From: Acinetobacter bereziniae LMG 1003 = CIP 70.12 | Lineage (GTDB): Bacteria > Pseudomonadota > Gammaproteobacteria > Pseudomonadales > Moraxellaceae | Direction of reading: 5' to 3' | Length of the DNA stretch: 16,444 nucleotides | NCBI RefSeq assembly: GCF_000368925.1 | Contig: NZ_KB849756.1 | Coordinates: 2,360,847-2,377,290, forward strand | In this document: positions 1-11,367 of the stretch, piece by piece | Layout: each line of letters starts with the position of its first letter | Position numbering within the stretch: position 1 is the first letter of the stretch | Made by a program: the position numbers and the translations under genes | The notes under the pieces: model-generated | The model's database searches: none | What the model was told of the DNA's origin: nothing | What the model saw: only the letters and a program-made list of their open reading frames with translations

Positions 1-1451
<1,451 letters not shown>

Positions 1452-1510
1452 ACGAAAGATTGACGATTGGTAAGAATCCACAACAAGTTGTTCTTCATTG
1501 ATGTATCTGA

Positions 1511-1587
<77 letters not shown>

Positions 1588-1631
1588 AGTCTACTGAACA
1601 CAGAAGAGCAGATATATTAAGATCTTAAGCT

Positions 1632-1707
1632 GGGGACTTAGCTTAGTTGGTAGAGCGCCTGCTTTGCACGCAGGAGGTCAGGAGTTCGACTCTCCTAGTC
1701 TCCACCA
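1632..1707 (+). tRNA. tRNA-Ala (anticodon TGC)
   Basis: A complete cloverleaf. The acceptor arm GGGGACT pairs with AGTCTCC (one G-T wobble), followed by A and an encoded CCA. The anticodon stem CCTGC/GCAGG encloses the loop TTTGCAC, with anticodon TGC at 1665-1667, and the T arm contains GTTCGACTC. It lies 44 bases after tRNA-Ile, the normal order in this operon type. Confidence 0.97.
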
Positions 1708-2052
1708 CTACTACGCAGTTACCTGATTAAAAAAGATTGATTATAGAAATTAATGAACTGAAGTTTATAGAGTTTATTAACTTCTGTGATTTATCACAGT
1801 GAACTACTTGCTGACGAGGCGGTAGAGAATCATTAACAGAATATATTTGAGTTGAAATAATTGTTTAACTCGTTTTATGAAGCTTAACAAGCAATTGTTA
1901 AAGCGGAATGAAATGAGAACTAGCGATAAAACTGAATCAAGCGTTTTGGTATATGAATTAAATTGAAGCTGTACAGTGATTAAGTTCACAAGCAACAAAT
2001 AGAAGTGGTTAAATCCACATTGTTGATCCTCCTTGTAGGGATTAACGACTGT
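1708..2052 (+). other. Internal transcribed spacer between tRNA-Ala and 23S
   Basis: No protein or further RNA gene is visible. The stretch is AT-rich. It holds a small perfect hairpin, CTGTGA (1784-1789) and TCACAG (1794-1799), and an imperfect repeat CTTAACAA/TTGTTAAAG near 1884-1902. The latter lies where many gammaproteobacterial operons carry a boxA antitermination signal, but the match to boxA is too poor to call. Confidence 0.7.
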
Positions 2053-2064
2053 TTGGGGTTGTAT

Positions 2065-2070
<6 letters not shown>
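2053..2070 (+). repeat. 5' arm of the 23S rRNA processing stem
   Basis: Bases 2058-2070 (GTTGTATAGTCAA) are perfectly complementary to 4948-4960 (TTGACTATACAAC). After a single bulged A at 4961, pairing continues between 2053-2057 and 4962-4966. The stem joins the two ends of the 23S precursor, as expected for an RNase III processing site. Confidence 0.85.
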
Positions 2071-4947
<2,877 letters not shown>

Positions 4948-4955
<8 letters not shown>

Positions 4956-4966
4956 ACAACACCCAA
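4948..4966 (+). repeat. 3' arm of the 23S rRNA processing stem
   Basis: This is the partner of the arm at 2053-2070: 13 perfect pairs, one bulged A, then about 5 more pairs. It extends past the mature 23S end into the 23S-5S spacer. The rest of that spacer, to 5124, shows no gene. Confidence 0.85.
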
Positions 4967-5124
4967 GCAGTTGTATGTGAAGCATCATTTGATTCATAAA
5001 AGATCAAAGAAACTTGATTTAGTTGTAAAGCTAGTTACAATAACCAACTCAAATGTTCTTCTGTTAAACTCATTTGGAACAAAGTAAGGCATACCCATAA
5101 GACCCGAAAAAGTCCATAACAGTT

Positions 5125-5239
5125 TGCTGGCGACAATAGCAAGAGTGAACCACCTGATCCCTTCCCGAACTCAGAAGTGAAACCTCTTAGCGCTGATGGT
5201 AGTGTGGGGTTACCCATGTGAGAGTAAGTCATCGCCAGC
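5125..5239 (+). rRNA. 5S ribosomal RNA
   Basis: Ends are set by the terminal helix GCTGGCGA (5126-5133) and TCGCCAGC (5232-5239). The conserved core CCGAACTCAGAAGTGAAAC and the block GATGGTAGTGTGGGGT are present. At about 115 bases it has normal length. It is the last gene of the operon and is followed at once by the operon terminator. Confidence 0.96.
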
Positions 5240-5253
5240 TTTTAATTCTTAAA

Positions 5254-5286
5254 ACACCCTCAACTAACTGTTGAGGGTGTTTTTTT
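5254..5286 (+). terminator. Rho-independent terminator of the rRNA operon
   Basis: The stem ACACCCTCAAC (5254-5264) pairs perfectly over 11 bases with GTTGAGGGTGT (5270-5280). The loop is TAACT and the stem is followed by a run of T. It lies 15 bases after the 5S end. Confidence 0.95.
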
Positions 5287-5385
5287 ATGCGTGAAGAAAA
5301 GTGAAAAAGTCCCATAAAAGAATACAAAGTGGAAAAGGAAGAAAAAAGCTATATGGCATAATTATTATAGGGTCGTATTTATTGA

Positions 5386-5406
5386 AATGGATGTAATACA
5401 TACATT
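5386..5406. repeat. 21-base imperfect palindrome, possible operator
   Basis: The core ATGTA-A-TACAT is a perfect 5+1+5 inverted repeat. It is flanked by AATG on the left and CATT on the right, each separated from the core by one unpaired base. It lies about 70 bases before the small gene at 5474 and could be its operator. No protein or promoter can be assigned, and in AT-rich DNA it may be chance. Confidence 0.35.
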
Positions 5407-5473
5407 TTACGCCATTGAGGCACGCTGTACATTGTGTTAAAAAAGAATCACTAATGATGAGAAAATAATCAAT

Positions 5474-5806
5474 ATGCTCATTTTCCAATTTTTCTTCACC
5501 GATTATGATGGTGATGAAGTTTTACCCGCTCAAACTCAATATGCATCTATAGATGAAATCATAGAACTTATGCAATCGGTTTTAATTCGACCAGAAAATT
5601 TTTTAGGAATTGTTGATAAAAATGATCGAACCTTACAGTTTATTGTGAACTCTGATCATTCATTAGATGCAGATATACCTATACCTGATCAAAAAGGCTC
5701 TTATACAAAAAGGTTAAGCTTAGAAGAAGCGATTAAGATTGTACAGAAACAGACAGAGTACATTCAACTTGATGAAATTGAAGGCATGACTTTCATGAAG
5801 TGGTAG
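5474..5806 (+). CDS. Hypothetical 110-residue protein behind the rRNA operon
   Basis: I do not recognise this family. The protein is small, acidic and apparently soluble, with no signal peptide and no convincing membrane segment. It alternates predicted strands (LIFQFFFTDY at the N-terminus, NFLGIVDKNDRTLQFIV near 43-59) with amphipathic helices (SIDEIIELMQSVL near 25-37, SLEEAIKIVQKQ near 81-92), suggesting a compact alpha/beta fold. The layout faintly recalls small immunity-like proteins, but I see no toxin gene nearby and would not name it so. The ATG at 5474 is the best start, although no good ribosome binding site precedes it; the nearest purine-rich stretch is GATGAGAAAA. The frame, length and balanced amino-acid use favour a real gene. 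It stands alone between the rRNA terminator and a leftward gene. Confidence 0.7.
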   Translation: MLIFQFFFTDYDGDEVLPAQTQYASIDEIIELMQSVLIRPENFLGIVDKNDRTLQFIVNSDHSLDADIPIPDQKGSYTKRLSLEEAIKIVQKQTEYIQLDEIEGMTFMKW

Positions 5807-5858
5807 ATTTTTAACGGGTAATTCGATTTCGTTCAATTGTTTTAACTAGAAAAATAAA

Positions 5859-5886
5859 AACCCTCAGATATCCTTGCCTGAGGGTT
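5859..5886 (-). terminator. Hairpin terminator between converging genes
   Basis: AACCCTCAG (5859-5867) pairs perfectly with CTGAGGGTT (5878-5886). An A-rich run (5851-5860) lies on the left, so read leftward the hairpin is followed by a T tract, as for a Rho-independent terminator. Read rightward it could also serve the small gene ending at 5806, but the T tract on that side is poor. Confidence 0.75.
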
Positions 5887-5911
5887 ATATATTGGTAATA
5901 TACTAGATATC

Positions 5912-5947
5912 TAAAAAAATCCTCAGCGTATCTAAGAAAATGCTGAG
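5912..5947 (-). terminator. Terminator of the leftward outer-membrane gene
   Basis: CTCAGC (5922-5927) pairs with GCTGAG (5942-5947). The A run at 5913-5919 becomes a T tract when read leftward. It lies about 30 bases past the stop of the leftward gene, with the second hairpin at 5859-5886 behind it as a backup. Confidence 0.75.
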
Positions 5948-5979
5948 ATCATCGACATTCAAGATAACGGTTTTAATCA

Positions 5980-6723
5980 TTAAAAGTGTGCATTTAAGCC
6001 AATATATGGACCTTTAAAATCTAATTTGTACTTTAGATCATCTTTATCAGCATCAATATTCAGATAGCGATAGCCTACTTTAGCGCCAAGATCTAAAACA
6101 ATAGATTTGATAAAATCATATTGAACTTCCGCTTGGGCATCTGTGATTTTTACATCATTAATATTGGTATAAGTTGCTTCAGCTTTAGCACTTAGACCAG
6201 TAAAGGGTAATTTTGCGCCAGCTTCTGCATAAATAATAGGTGCATATTCATCTACGTTGACATTTTCTGAGAATTGTTTGACTGAGCCGTTGAGCTTAGT
6301 TGCACCTAAGCCAATATCTGCTTTTACAATGTTGTCTAGGATTTCATAGTAAAGAATTAAATCGGTATGGTCTAAATCAATTTTAGTTTTGGCTAATTCA
6401 GTCTTAGTGTCAGTTTCAGTATTTAACTTTGTATACTTTAATTTTACATTTGGAATAATTGGAATAGGGTGTTCAAAAGCAAGTGAAGCTTGAACTGTAC
6501 CTTTCTGATCTAAATCATATTTTGAGTTTAAGTCAATATAAGGATCTAATAATAAATTATCTGAACCTGTTTGGTTAGATAGACTGGATGTTTTGTGATT
6601 GATTTGAGATGTACCATCAATACTCCAATAACTAATATCTCCTTTTAAACCAATAAAATCAGCTTGGGCAAATGAGCTTAAACCTAGCACTGCAATAAAT
6701 AATAGTAATTGAATAGCTTTCAT
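5980..6723 (-). CDS. TIGR04219-like outer-membrane beta-barrel protein
   Basis: This is a 247-residue exported protein. Residues 1-21 form a classical signal peptide (hydrophobic core LLLFIAVLGL, cleavage expected after AQA before DF). The mature part has alternating amphipathic strands such as KGTVQASLAFEHPI, VKLKYTKLN and GAKVGYRYLNI. It ends in GPYIGLNAHF, with the C-terminal phenylalanine typical of proteins inserted by the BAM complex. Length and pattern fit the TIGR04219 family of small outer-membrane barrels, whose substrate or role is not known to me. The start is supported by the strong ribosome binding site AGAAGGAAG (complement of 6725-6733). It is divergent from the aldehyde dehydrogenase gene, with 138 bases between, and is followed by two terminators. 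Family assignment is by pattern, not by alignment. Confidence 0.85.
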   Translation of the reverse strand: MKAIQLLLFIAVLGLSSFAQADFIGLKGDISYWSIDGTSQINHKTSSLSNQTGSDNLLLDPYIDLNSKYDLDQKGTVQASLAFEHPIPIIPNVKLKYTKLNTETDTKTELAKTKIDLDHTDLILYYEILDNIVKADIGLGATKLNGSVKQFSENVNVDEYAPIIYAEAGAKLPFTGLSAKAEATYTNINDVKITDAQAEVQYDFIKSIVLDLGAKVGYRYLNIDADKDDLKYKLDFKGPYIGLNAHF

Positions 6724-6734
6724 ACTTCCTTCTT

Positions 6735-6753
6735 GATGAAATAATTTTTCATC
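6735..6753. repeat. Perfect 7-base hairpin in the leader of the outer-membrane gene
   Basis: GATGAAA (6735-6741) and TTTCATC (6747-6753) form a perfect inverted repeat with a 5-base loop. In the leftward transcript it would sit right before the AGAAGGAAG ribosome binding site. It may be a leader hairpin or a protein site in the divergent intergenic region. Confidence 0.4.
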
Positions 6754-6861
6754 TGATATTTTTGTTACTTAAATAGGATTCAATACAACATAAACTGTGG
6801 GCATGATATAGAGGTTTATTAAATTTTGCATTATTAAAAAAGATGAAATCGAGGATATAAC

Positions 6862-8310
6862 ATGAGTGAGACTATTGACGATACAGTGTTTGAACTACCA
6901 CTTTATGTCGCAAATAAGGCAGTAAAAACAGGGAAATGGCTCGAGGTCTATGACAAGTTTTCTGGTCAGCTATATGCAAAAGTCGCTTTAGCTGATGCAA
7001 AAACCTTAGAAAAATCGATCAGTGCAGCAGTAAACGCTGAAAAGGAAATGGCAGCACTGAAACCCTTTCAAAAGCAAAAAATACTTTTACACTGTGTTGG
7101 TCGTTTTAAAGAATTGCGTGAAGAATTAACTCAGCTTTTGATTGTGGAAGGTGGAAAGCCAAAACTTGCTGCCGCAGCAGAAGTTGAGAGATTGATTAAT
7201 ACTTTTCAAATTGCCGCAGATGCCGTATCCACGATGAGTAATGGTCATTTGATGCCTTTAGCAGTGACAGCTGCTGCATCTGCGTACCGAGGAATGGTGC
7301 AGCATGTACCAATTGGCGCAATTTCCTTAATTAGTCCTTTTAATTTTCCGCTGAATTTAACTGCACATAAAATAGCACCTGCGATAGCAGCAGGTTGTCC
7401 ATTTGTACTCAAACCAGCCAGTTTGACACCCATTTCTGCATTAAAAATCGCAGAAATTTTAGCGGAAACAGATTTGCCTAAAGGTGCATTTTCAGTTTTA
7501 CCCTGTCCGCGTGAACATGCGGATGTGTTGGTGACTGATGATCGTTTTAAATTATTAAGTTTTACTGGCTCGGATCAAGTTGGTTGGGATATGAAAGCGC
7601 GAGCAGGACGTAAAAAAGTTACCTTAGAGTTAGGGGGTAATGCTGCTGTGTTGATTGAGCCAGATACAGAGCTCAATGATGCACTGTTTGATCGAGTGAT
7701 AAGTGGTGCATATAGTCATGCTGGTCAAGTCTGTATCAGTGTGCAACGAATTCTTGTTCATGCCGATATTTATACAGAGTTTAAGAAGAAGTTGGTAGCG
7801 AAACTGAAAAAGATACGTGCAGCAGATCCAAGTTTAGAAACCACAATTGTTGGTCCAATGATTAAAGCATCTGAAGCACTCCGATTAAAAAAATGGCTCG
7901 ATAAAGCAGAGAAAAAAGGCACTAAAATTTTATTGGGTGGTGCTTTATCAGGTGTTTTATTTGAGCCAACGTTGCTAGAAAATGTAGACGAGTCACTTGA
8001 GATTTATCAAAATGAAGCGTTTGGTCCAGTGGCAATTTTAGAAAAGTATAAAAACTTTGAAAAAGGGATTGAGATGATTAACACAAGTCGTTTTGGTCTA
8101 CAGGCAGGGATCTATACACAAAATCTCAATAAAATGCTCTATGCATGGGATCATTTAGAAGTGGGTGGGGTAATTATCAATGATATACCGACTTTTAGAG
8201 TGGATAATATGCCTTATGGAGGTGTCAAAGATTCAGGGCTGGGACGTGAAGGTATTCAATTCGCTATTCGTGACATGCAAGAAGAGCGCTTGCTTGTGAT
8301 TAAACAATAA
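6862..8310 (+). CDS. NAD(P)-dependent aldehyde dehydrogenase family protein
   Basis: A cytosolic enzyme of 482 residues, full length for the superfamily, that would oxidise an aldehyde to the acid using NAD(P)+. Catalytic landmarks are intact: N161 in SPFNFP, K184 in LKPAS, the nucleotide-binding FTGS at 234-237, the general base E256 in LELGG, and the nucleophile C291 in AGQVCISVQR. NEAFGPV in the C-terminal third is also typical. The SPFNFPLN...AGCPFVLKPA and C-I-S-V-Q-R patterns point to the branch with phosphonoacetaldehyde, lactaldehyde and ALDH21-like enzymes, rather than betaine or succinate-semialdehyde dehydrogenases; the substrate cannot be read from sequence. A GAGG ribosome binding site at 6851-6854 supports the ATG. 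A terminator follows, so it is probably a single-gene unit. No pathway partner is next to it. Confidence 0.93.
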   Translation: MSETIDDTVFELPLYVANKAVKTGKWLEVYDKFSGQLYAKVALADAKTLEKSISAAVNAEKEMAALKPFQKQKILLHCVGRFKELREELTQLLIVEGGKPKLAAAAEVERLINTFQIAADAVSTMSNGHLMPLAVTAAASAYRGMVQHVPIGAISLISPFNFPLNLTAHKIAPAIAAGCPFVLKPASLTPISALKIAEILAETDLPKGAFSVLPCPREHADVLVTDDRFKLLSFTGSDQVGWDMKARAGRKKVTLELGGNAAVLIEPDTELNDALFDRVISGAYSHAGQVCISVQRILVHADIYTEFKKKLVAKLKKIRAADPSLETTIVGPMIKASEALRLKKWLDKAEKKGTKILLGGALSGVLFEPTLLENVDESLEIYQNEAFGPVAILEKYKNFEKGIEMINTSRFGLQAGIYTQNLNKMLYAWDHLEVGGVIINDIPTFRVDNMPYGGVKDSGLGREGIQFAIRDMQEERLLVIKQ

Positions 8311-8319
8311 GCCATATTA

Positions 8320-8354
8320 AAGGAGCCTCGGCTCCTTGTTTTGTTAATTTTTTG
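8320..8354 (+). terminator. Rho-independent terminator after the aldehyde dehydrogenase gene
   Basis: AAGGAGC (8320-8326) and GCTCCTT (8331-8337) enclose the tetraloop CTCG, followed by an interrupted T tract (GTTTTGTTAATTTTTT). It lies 10 bases after the stop codon and only about 14 bases before the next gene's start. Confidence 0.85.
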
Positions 8355-8367
8355 AATAGAGTGAAAA

Positions 8368-8958
8368 ATGATAATAAAAACTTTACCTCAGTGGATTTCA
8401 TTGGTTTTCCTGTCCTTAGTTAGTGTGCAAATTTGGGCATTTCAGGCTGAAAAACTAGTCAATGACGCGCGATCACAAATCTGGAAAACACTTTATTATG
8501 ATCCGAGCTATACCCAACTCAAGTATCCAATGGGCGATGTACCTTTGGTCAAAGGTGTATGTACTGATGTGGTGATTCGTGCTTTACGTCATCAAAACAT
8601 TGATTTACAAAAGTTGATTCATGAGGATATGCAACGAAATTTTAAAAAATATCCGCAAAAGTGGGGTTTAAAATCGACTGATAAAAATATTGATCATCGA
8701 CGGGTACCCAACATCATGACTTATTTTCAACGACAAGGTTATCAAGTCAATGATCAGAAATATCAAGCGGGTGATATTGTCACTTGGGATTTAGGCAAAG
8801 GACTCACCCACATTGGCATTATTTCAGATAAGACAACACTTTTATCCAAAACCCCTTTGGTGATTCATAACATTGGTTATGGAACACGTGAAAACGATAT
8901 TTTATTGAGCTATAAAATTATAGGGCATTATCGTTTACCTAAAAACTCAAGTCCCTAA
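8368..8958 (+). CDS. DUF1287 family exported protein, NlpC/P60-like thiol fold
   Basis: A 196-residue protein resembling the DUF1287 family (E. coli YijF-like). Residues 1-24 are hydrophobic and look like a signal peptide or membrane anchor (ISLVFLSLVSVQIWA), so it likely acts in the periplasm. The pattern GVCTDVVIRALR places C65 at a helix start, AGDIVTWDLGKGLTHIGII places H148 on the following sheet, and HNIGYGT places H167. This Cys-His-polar order is that of NlpC/P60/CHAP-like hydrolases, so a peptidoglycan or amide-bond substrate is conceivable, but activity is inferred. The ATG follows only a weak GAG-containing site (GAATAGAGTGAAAA). It starts just after the upstream gene's terminator, so it depends on read-through or on a promoter overlapping that terminator. 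No clear terminator follows it. Confidence 0.85.
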   Translation: MIIKTLPQWISLVFLSLVSVQIWAFQAEKLVNDARSQIWKTLYYDPSYTQLKYPMGDVPLVKGVCTDVVIRALRHQNIDLQKLIHEDMQRNFKKYPQKWGLKSTDKNIDHRRVPNIMTYFQRQGYQVNDQKYQAGDIVTWDLGKGLTHIGIISDKTTLLSKTPLVIHNIGYGTRENDILLSYKIIGHYRLPKNSSP

Positions 8959-9437
8959 TAGACCATTGATCATAAAAAGATTTTGGACAACTTTTAAATC
9001 AAGCAAAGCGATTCATCTTGAAATTCTTAGGATGCTTTAGAAAAAAATCTATGCTTTTAAGTTTGTTAGAGCAGACGGCTTTTATGGTTTAAATAGACTC
9101 TTTTTTGTAATGCCTTAACTTATTTCTTTTTGTTGTAGGGCATGCAAAATAGTTTTTTTTACTCAAATAAAAAGTTGTTAAAAATATTCTCCCTAGGGAA
9201 TATGAGGTGTATCTTTCCAAGTGTTGATAAGCAATTGGTGATCGTCTCAGCTCATGATTAAAAGTTCATTTATGCTCGATCAATCAAAAATAAAAGCATA
9301 GAGATCCGTATATATTGCTTATCTTTTTAATTAACACGTCTAGAAAGCTAAAATTAACAGTAAATCAGATCATTATTTCGACAGGGTGAGATAAAAAATA
9401 GCCATAAGAGATAAATGGTATAAAAAAACCAAGAAAA
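8959..9437. other. Intergenic stretch without a convincing gene
   Basis: AT-rich, with stop codons dense in all frames. It has a 10-base palindrome TCCCTAGGGA at 9190-9199 and a 39-codon frame from 9142, neither strong enough to call. I see no tRNA-like fold, insertion sequence or array. Confidence 0.6.
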
Positions 9438-9466
9438 TTGTCACAATTTACAGATAAATCGATATA
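9438..9466 (+). promoter_or_regulatory. Candidate sigma-70 promoter of the transporter operon
   Basis: TTGTCA (9438-9443) stands 17 bases before GATATA (9461-9466), a good -35 and a fair -10. Transcription would start near 9473 and give a leader of about 200 bases before the transporter ATG. The leader contains the short frame 9626-9670 but no riboswitch I recognise. Confidence 0.4.
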
Positions 9467-9677
9467 AAACAGGTATTGTTAGTCCATTAAACAGTCGTTT
9501 TCTATTGAAGCGCTTTAACCAAGCAATCAACGCAATGACTGGTTTGGAATAACAACAAAGTGCTCAAAAGGTGCTGTTTTATTCGAACAACAAAATTTTA
9601 AAATTGGTACTTCTTTTGCTCGCAGATGACAATGACAAAAAGCGGCATTGGAGGACATCTACAGAATTAGGTGTTTT

Positions 9678-11156
9678 ATGACAGAATCTCGTGAAAACTG
9701 GACATCACGATCGGGTTTTATTATTGCAGCTGTTGGATCGGCTGTGGGTTTAGGCAACATTTGGCGTTTTCCTTATGTTGCTTATGAAAATGGTGGTGGT
9801 GCATTTTTAATTCCTTATTTAATAGCATTAATTACTGCTGGTTTACCTCTATTATTTTTGGATTATGCAACAGGGCATAAAAGCAATAACTCACCACCTA
9901 AAGCGTATCGTGCTTTATTCAAAGGGGGTGAAACTTTAGGTTGGTGGCAAGTCTGTGTCTGTATCATTATTGGTTTATATTATGCCAGTGTGCTGACTTG
10001 GGCAGGCAGCTATGTGTACTTCTCTATTGGTCAGTTATGGGGAAATGATCCTGAAAATTTCTTCTTTAATACCTATCTACAAACATCTAAAGCAACTGGT
10101 TTTGATTTCCAATTTGTAGGTCATTTATTTTGGCCTATCGTTGGAATTTGGGCACTTACTCTGATCATTTTATTTGGTGGTGTCAAGAAAGGTGTTGAAT
10201 TCTCGAACAAAATTTTCATGCCATTGTTGTTTATTCTATTCACTATTCTTGTGATTCAGGCATTACGCTTACCAGGTGCAGTGCAAGGTTTGAATGCATT
10301 CTTTACCCCAAACTGGGCAGCGATGTGGGACTATAAAGTTTGGCTCGCGGCATTTGGTCATACTTTCTTTTCTCTTTCAGTTGGTTTCGGGATCATGGTG
10401 ACCTATGCATCTTATCTTAAACCGAAAACCAACTTGACTGGTTCTGGTCTGATTGTTGGTTTTGCCAATGCTTCAACTGAAATCTTGGCAGGTATTGGTA
10501 TTTTTGCTGCGCTTGGTTTTATGGCATTTGCAGCAGGGAAGCCTGTTGATCAAGTCGTGAGTGGTGGTATCGGTTTGGCATTCATTGCGTTCCCTAAAAT
10601 CATTTCGAGTTTAGGAGCTGGTGCTGATTTATTTGGTTTATTGTTCTTCTCTTCTTTATTTGTGGCTGGTATTTCTTCAATGGTGAGTATCCTTGAAGTA
10701 CCCATTGCGGCAATGCAAGACAAGTTAAAGTGGGGACGTAAAAAAGCCGTGACTATCATTGGTGGTGGTAGTGCGATTGTTTCGATCTTCTTATTTTCAA
10801 GTGTGAATGCAATTAAACTGGTTGATATTGTCGATCATTTTATCAACAATATTGGTATTATTGGTGGTGCACTATTGTCAATTATTGCAGTGGCATGGTT
10901 TAAACGTTCTGCATTGATCGAGTTGCGTGATCATGTGAACCGTATTTCAACTGTTCAATTAGGTAAAGGTTGGGATTTCACATTAACCGTCATCACTTCT
11001 TTGATTTTGCTGGTAACTTTATGTATGACCATTTTTAGTTTGATTAAAAATGGATACGATACATATAGTGCAAGTATGTTGATGTTCTTTGGTTGGGGCA
11101 GTGTGATTTTCTGTGCTGTGGTGGCTTTAGTACTCAGCAAAATGAAAGATCGATAG
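9678..11156 (+). CDS. Sodium-dependent amino-acid transporter, NSS family (MetP-like)
   Basis: An inner-membrane symporter of 492 residues with about 12 hydrophobic segments, using the sodium gradient to import amino acids. The N-terminal TM1 signature GSAVGLGNIWRFPY (20-33) and the following ENGGGAFLIPYLI (37-49) match LeuT and related neurotransmitter:sodium symporters; this region carries the unwound helix that binds sodium and substrate. GLYYASVLTWAG (99-110) fits TM3. A TTG start 30 bases upstream is possible, but the ATG chosen has AGGTG at 9669-9673 and begins right where the family begins. The next gene encodes a MetS-type small subunit 10 bases downstream, so the likely substrates are methionine and perhaps alanine, as for Corynebacterium MetPS; this is inferred from the pairing. 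The start region is not shared with any other gene. Confidence 0.93.
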   Translation: MTESRENWTSRSGFIIAAVGSAVGLGNIWRFPYVAYENGGGAFLIPYLIALITAGLPLLFLDYATGHKSNNSPPKAYRALFKGGETLGWWQVCVCIIIGLYYASVLTWAGSYVYFSIGQLWGNDPENFFFNTYLQTSKATGFDFQFVGHLFWPIVGIWALTLIILFGGVKKGVEFSNKIFMPLLFILFTILVIQALRLPGAVQGLNAFFTPNWAAMWDYKVWLAAFGHTFFSLSVGFGIMVTYASYLKPKTNLTGSGLIVGFANASTEILAGIGIFAALGFMAFAAGKPVDQVVSGGIGLAFIAFPKIISSLGAGADLFGLLFFSSLFVAGISSMVSILEVPIAAMQDKLKWGRKKAVTIIGGGSAIVSIFLFSSVNAIKLVDIVDHFINNIGIIGGALLSIIAVAWFKRSALIELRDHVNRISTVQLGKGWDFTLTVITSLILLVTLCMTIFSLIKNGYDTYSASMLMFFGWGSVIFCAVVALVLSKMKDR

Positions 11157-11166
11157 GAGCAGCAAA

Positions 11167-11310
11167 ATGAATACATCAGCTATTATTATGATGATTATTT
11201 CAATGGTGTTTTTATGGGGAGGATTAATTCTCTCGATCTTACACCTCATGAAAAATCCTGAAGAATTAGACGAGGTTCTTGAAGAAGTTAAAGATCAACA
11301 TACACTTTGA
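11167..11310 (+). CDS. MetS-type small subunit of the methionine/alanine importer
   Basis: A 47-residue protein with one membrane helix (about residues 5-27, AIIMMIISMVFLWGGLILSIL) and a short acidic, charged tail beginning KNPEELDEVLEEV. Small single-span proteins of this form directly follow NSS transporters in many bacteria and are needed with MetP for transport in Corynebacterium (MetS family). GGAG at 11156-11159 overlaps the transporter stop codon and gives a 7-base spacing to the ATG, so the two are translated from one message. Its length is slightly below the roughly 60 residues of the Corynebacterium protein. Recognition rests on position, topology and tail. A terminator follows 21 bases after the stop. 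Confidence 0.85.
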   Translation: MNTSAIIMMIISMVFLWGGLILSILHLMKNPEELDEVLEEVKDQHTL

Positions 11311-11331
11311 TTTAACTATTCATCTAAAGTC

Positions 11332-11361
11332 AAAAAAGCAGGCTATATTGCCTGCTTTTTT
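11332..11361. terminator. Bidirectional terminator between converging operons
   Basis: GCAGGC (11338-11343) pairs with GCCTGC (11350-11355) around the loop TATATT. Six A precede and six T follow, so the hairpin has a T tract in both directions. It ends the transporter operon from the left and fmt-rsmB from the right, 6 bases beyond the rsmB stop. Confidence 0.92.
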
Positions 11362-11367
11362 AGTCTG

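Noticed and set aside
1884..1902. Possible boxA-type antitermination signal in the 16S-23S spacer
   Set aside because: The repeat CTTAACAA/TTGTTAAAG only loosely resembles boxA, and no boxB or second copy supports it.
9190..9199. Palindrome TCCCTAGGGA with partly matching flanks
   Set aside because: The 10-base core is perfect but the flanks need a 2-base bulge; it lies far from any gene start and there is no second copy.
9142..9261. A 39-codon frame starting MQNSFFYSNKK
   Set aside because: It has no good ribosome binding site, lies in AT-rich DNA and resembles no known protein; chance is more likely.
9648..9677. Earlier TTG start for the transporter adding MEDIYRIRCF
   Set aside because: The family N-terminus begins at the ATG at 9678, which has its own AGGTG site; the extra residues do not look like transporter sequence.
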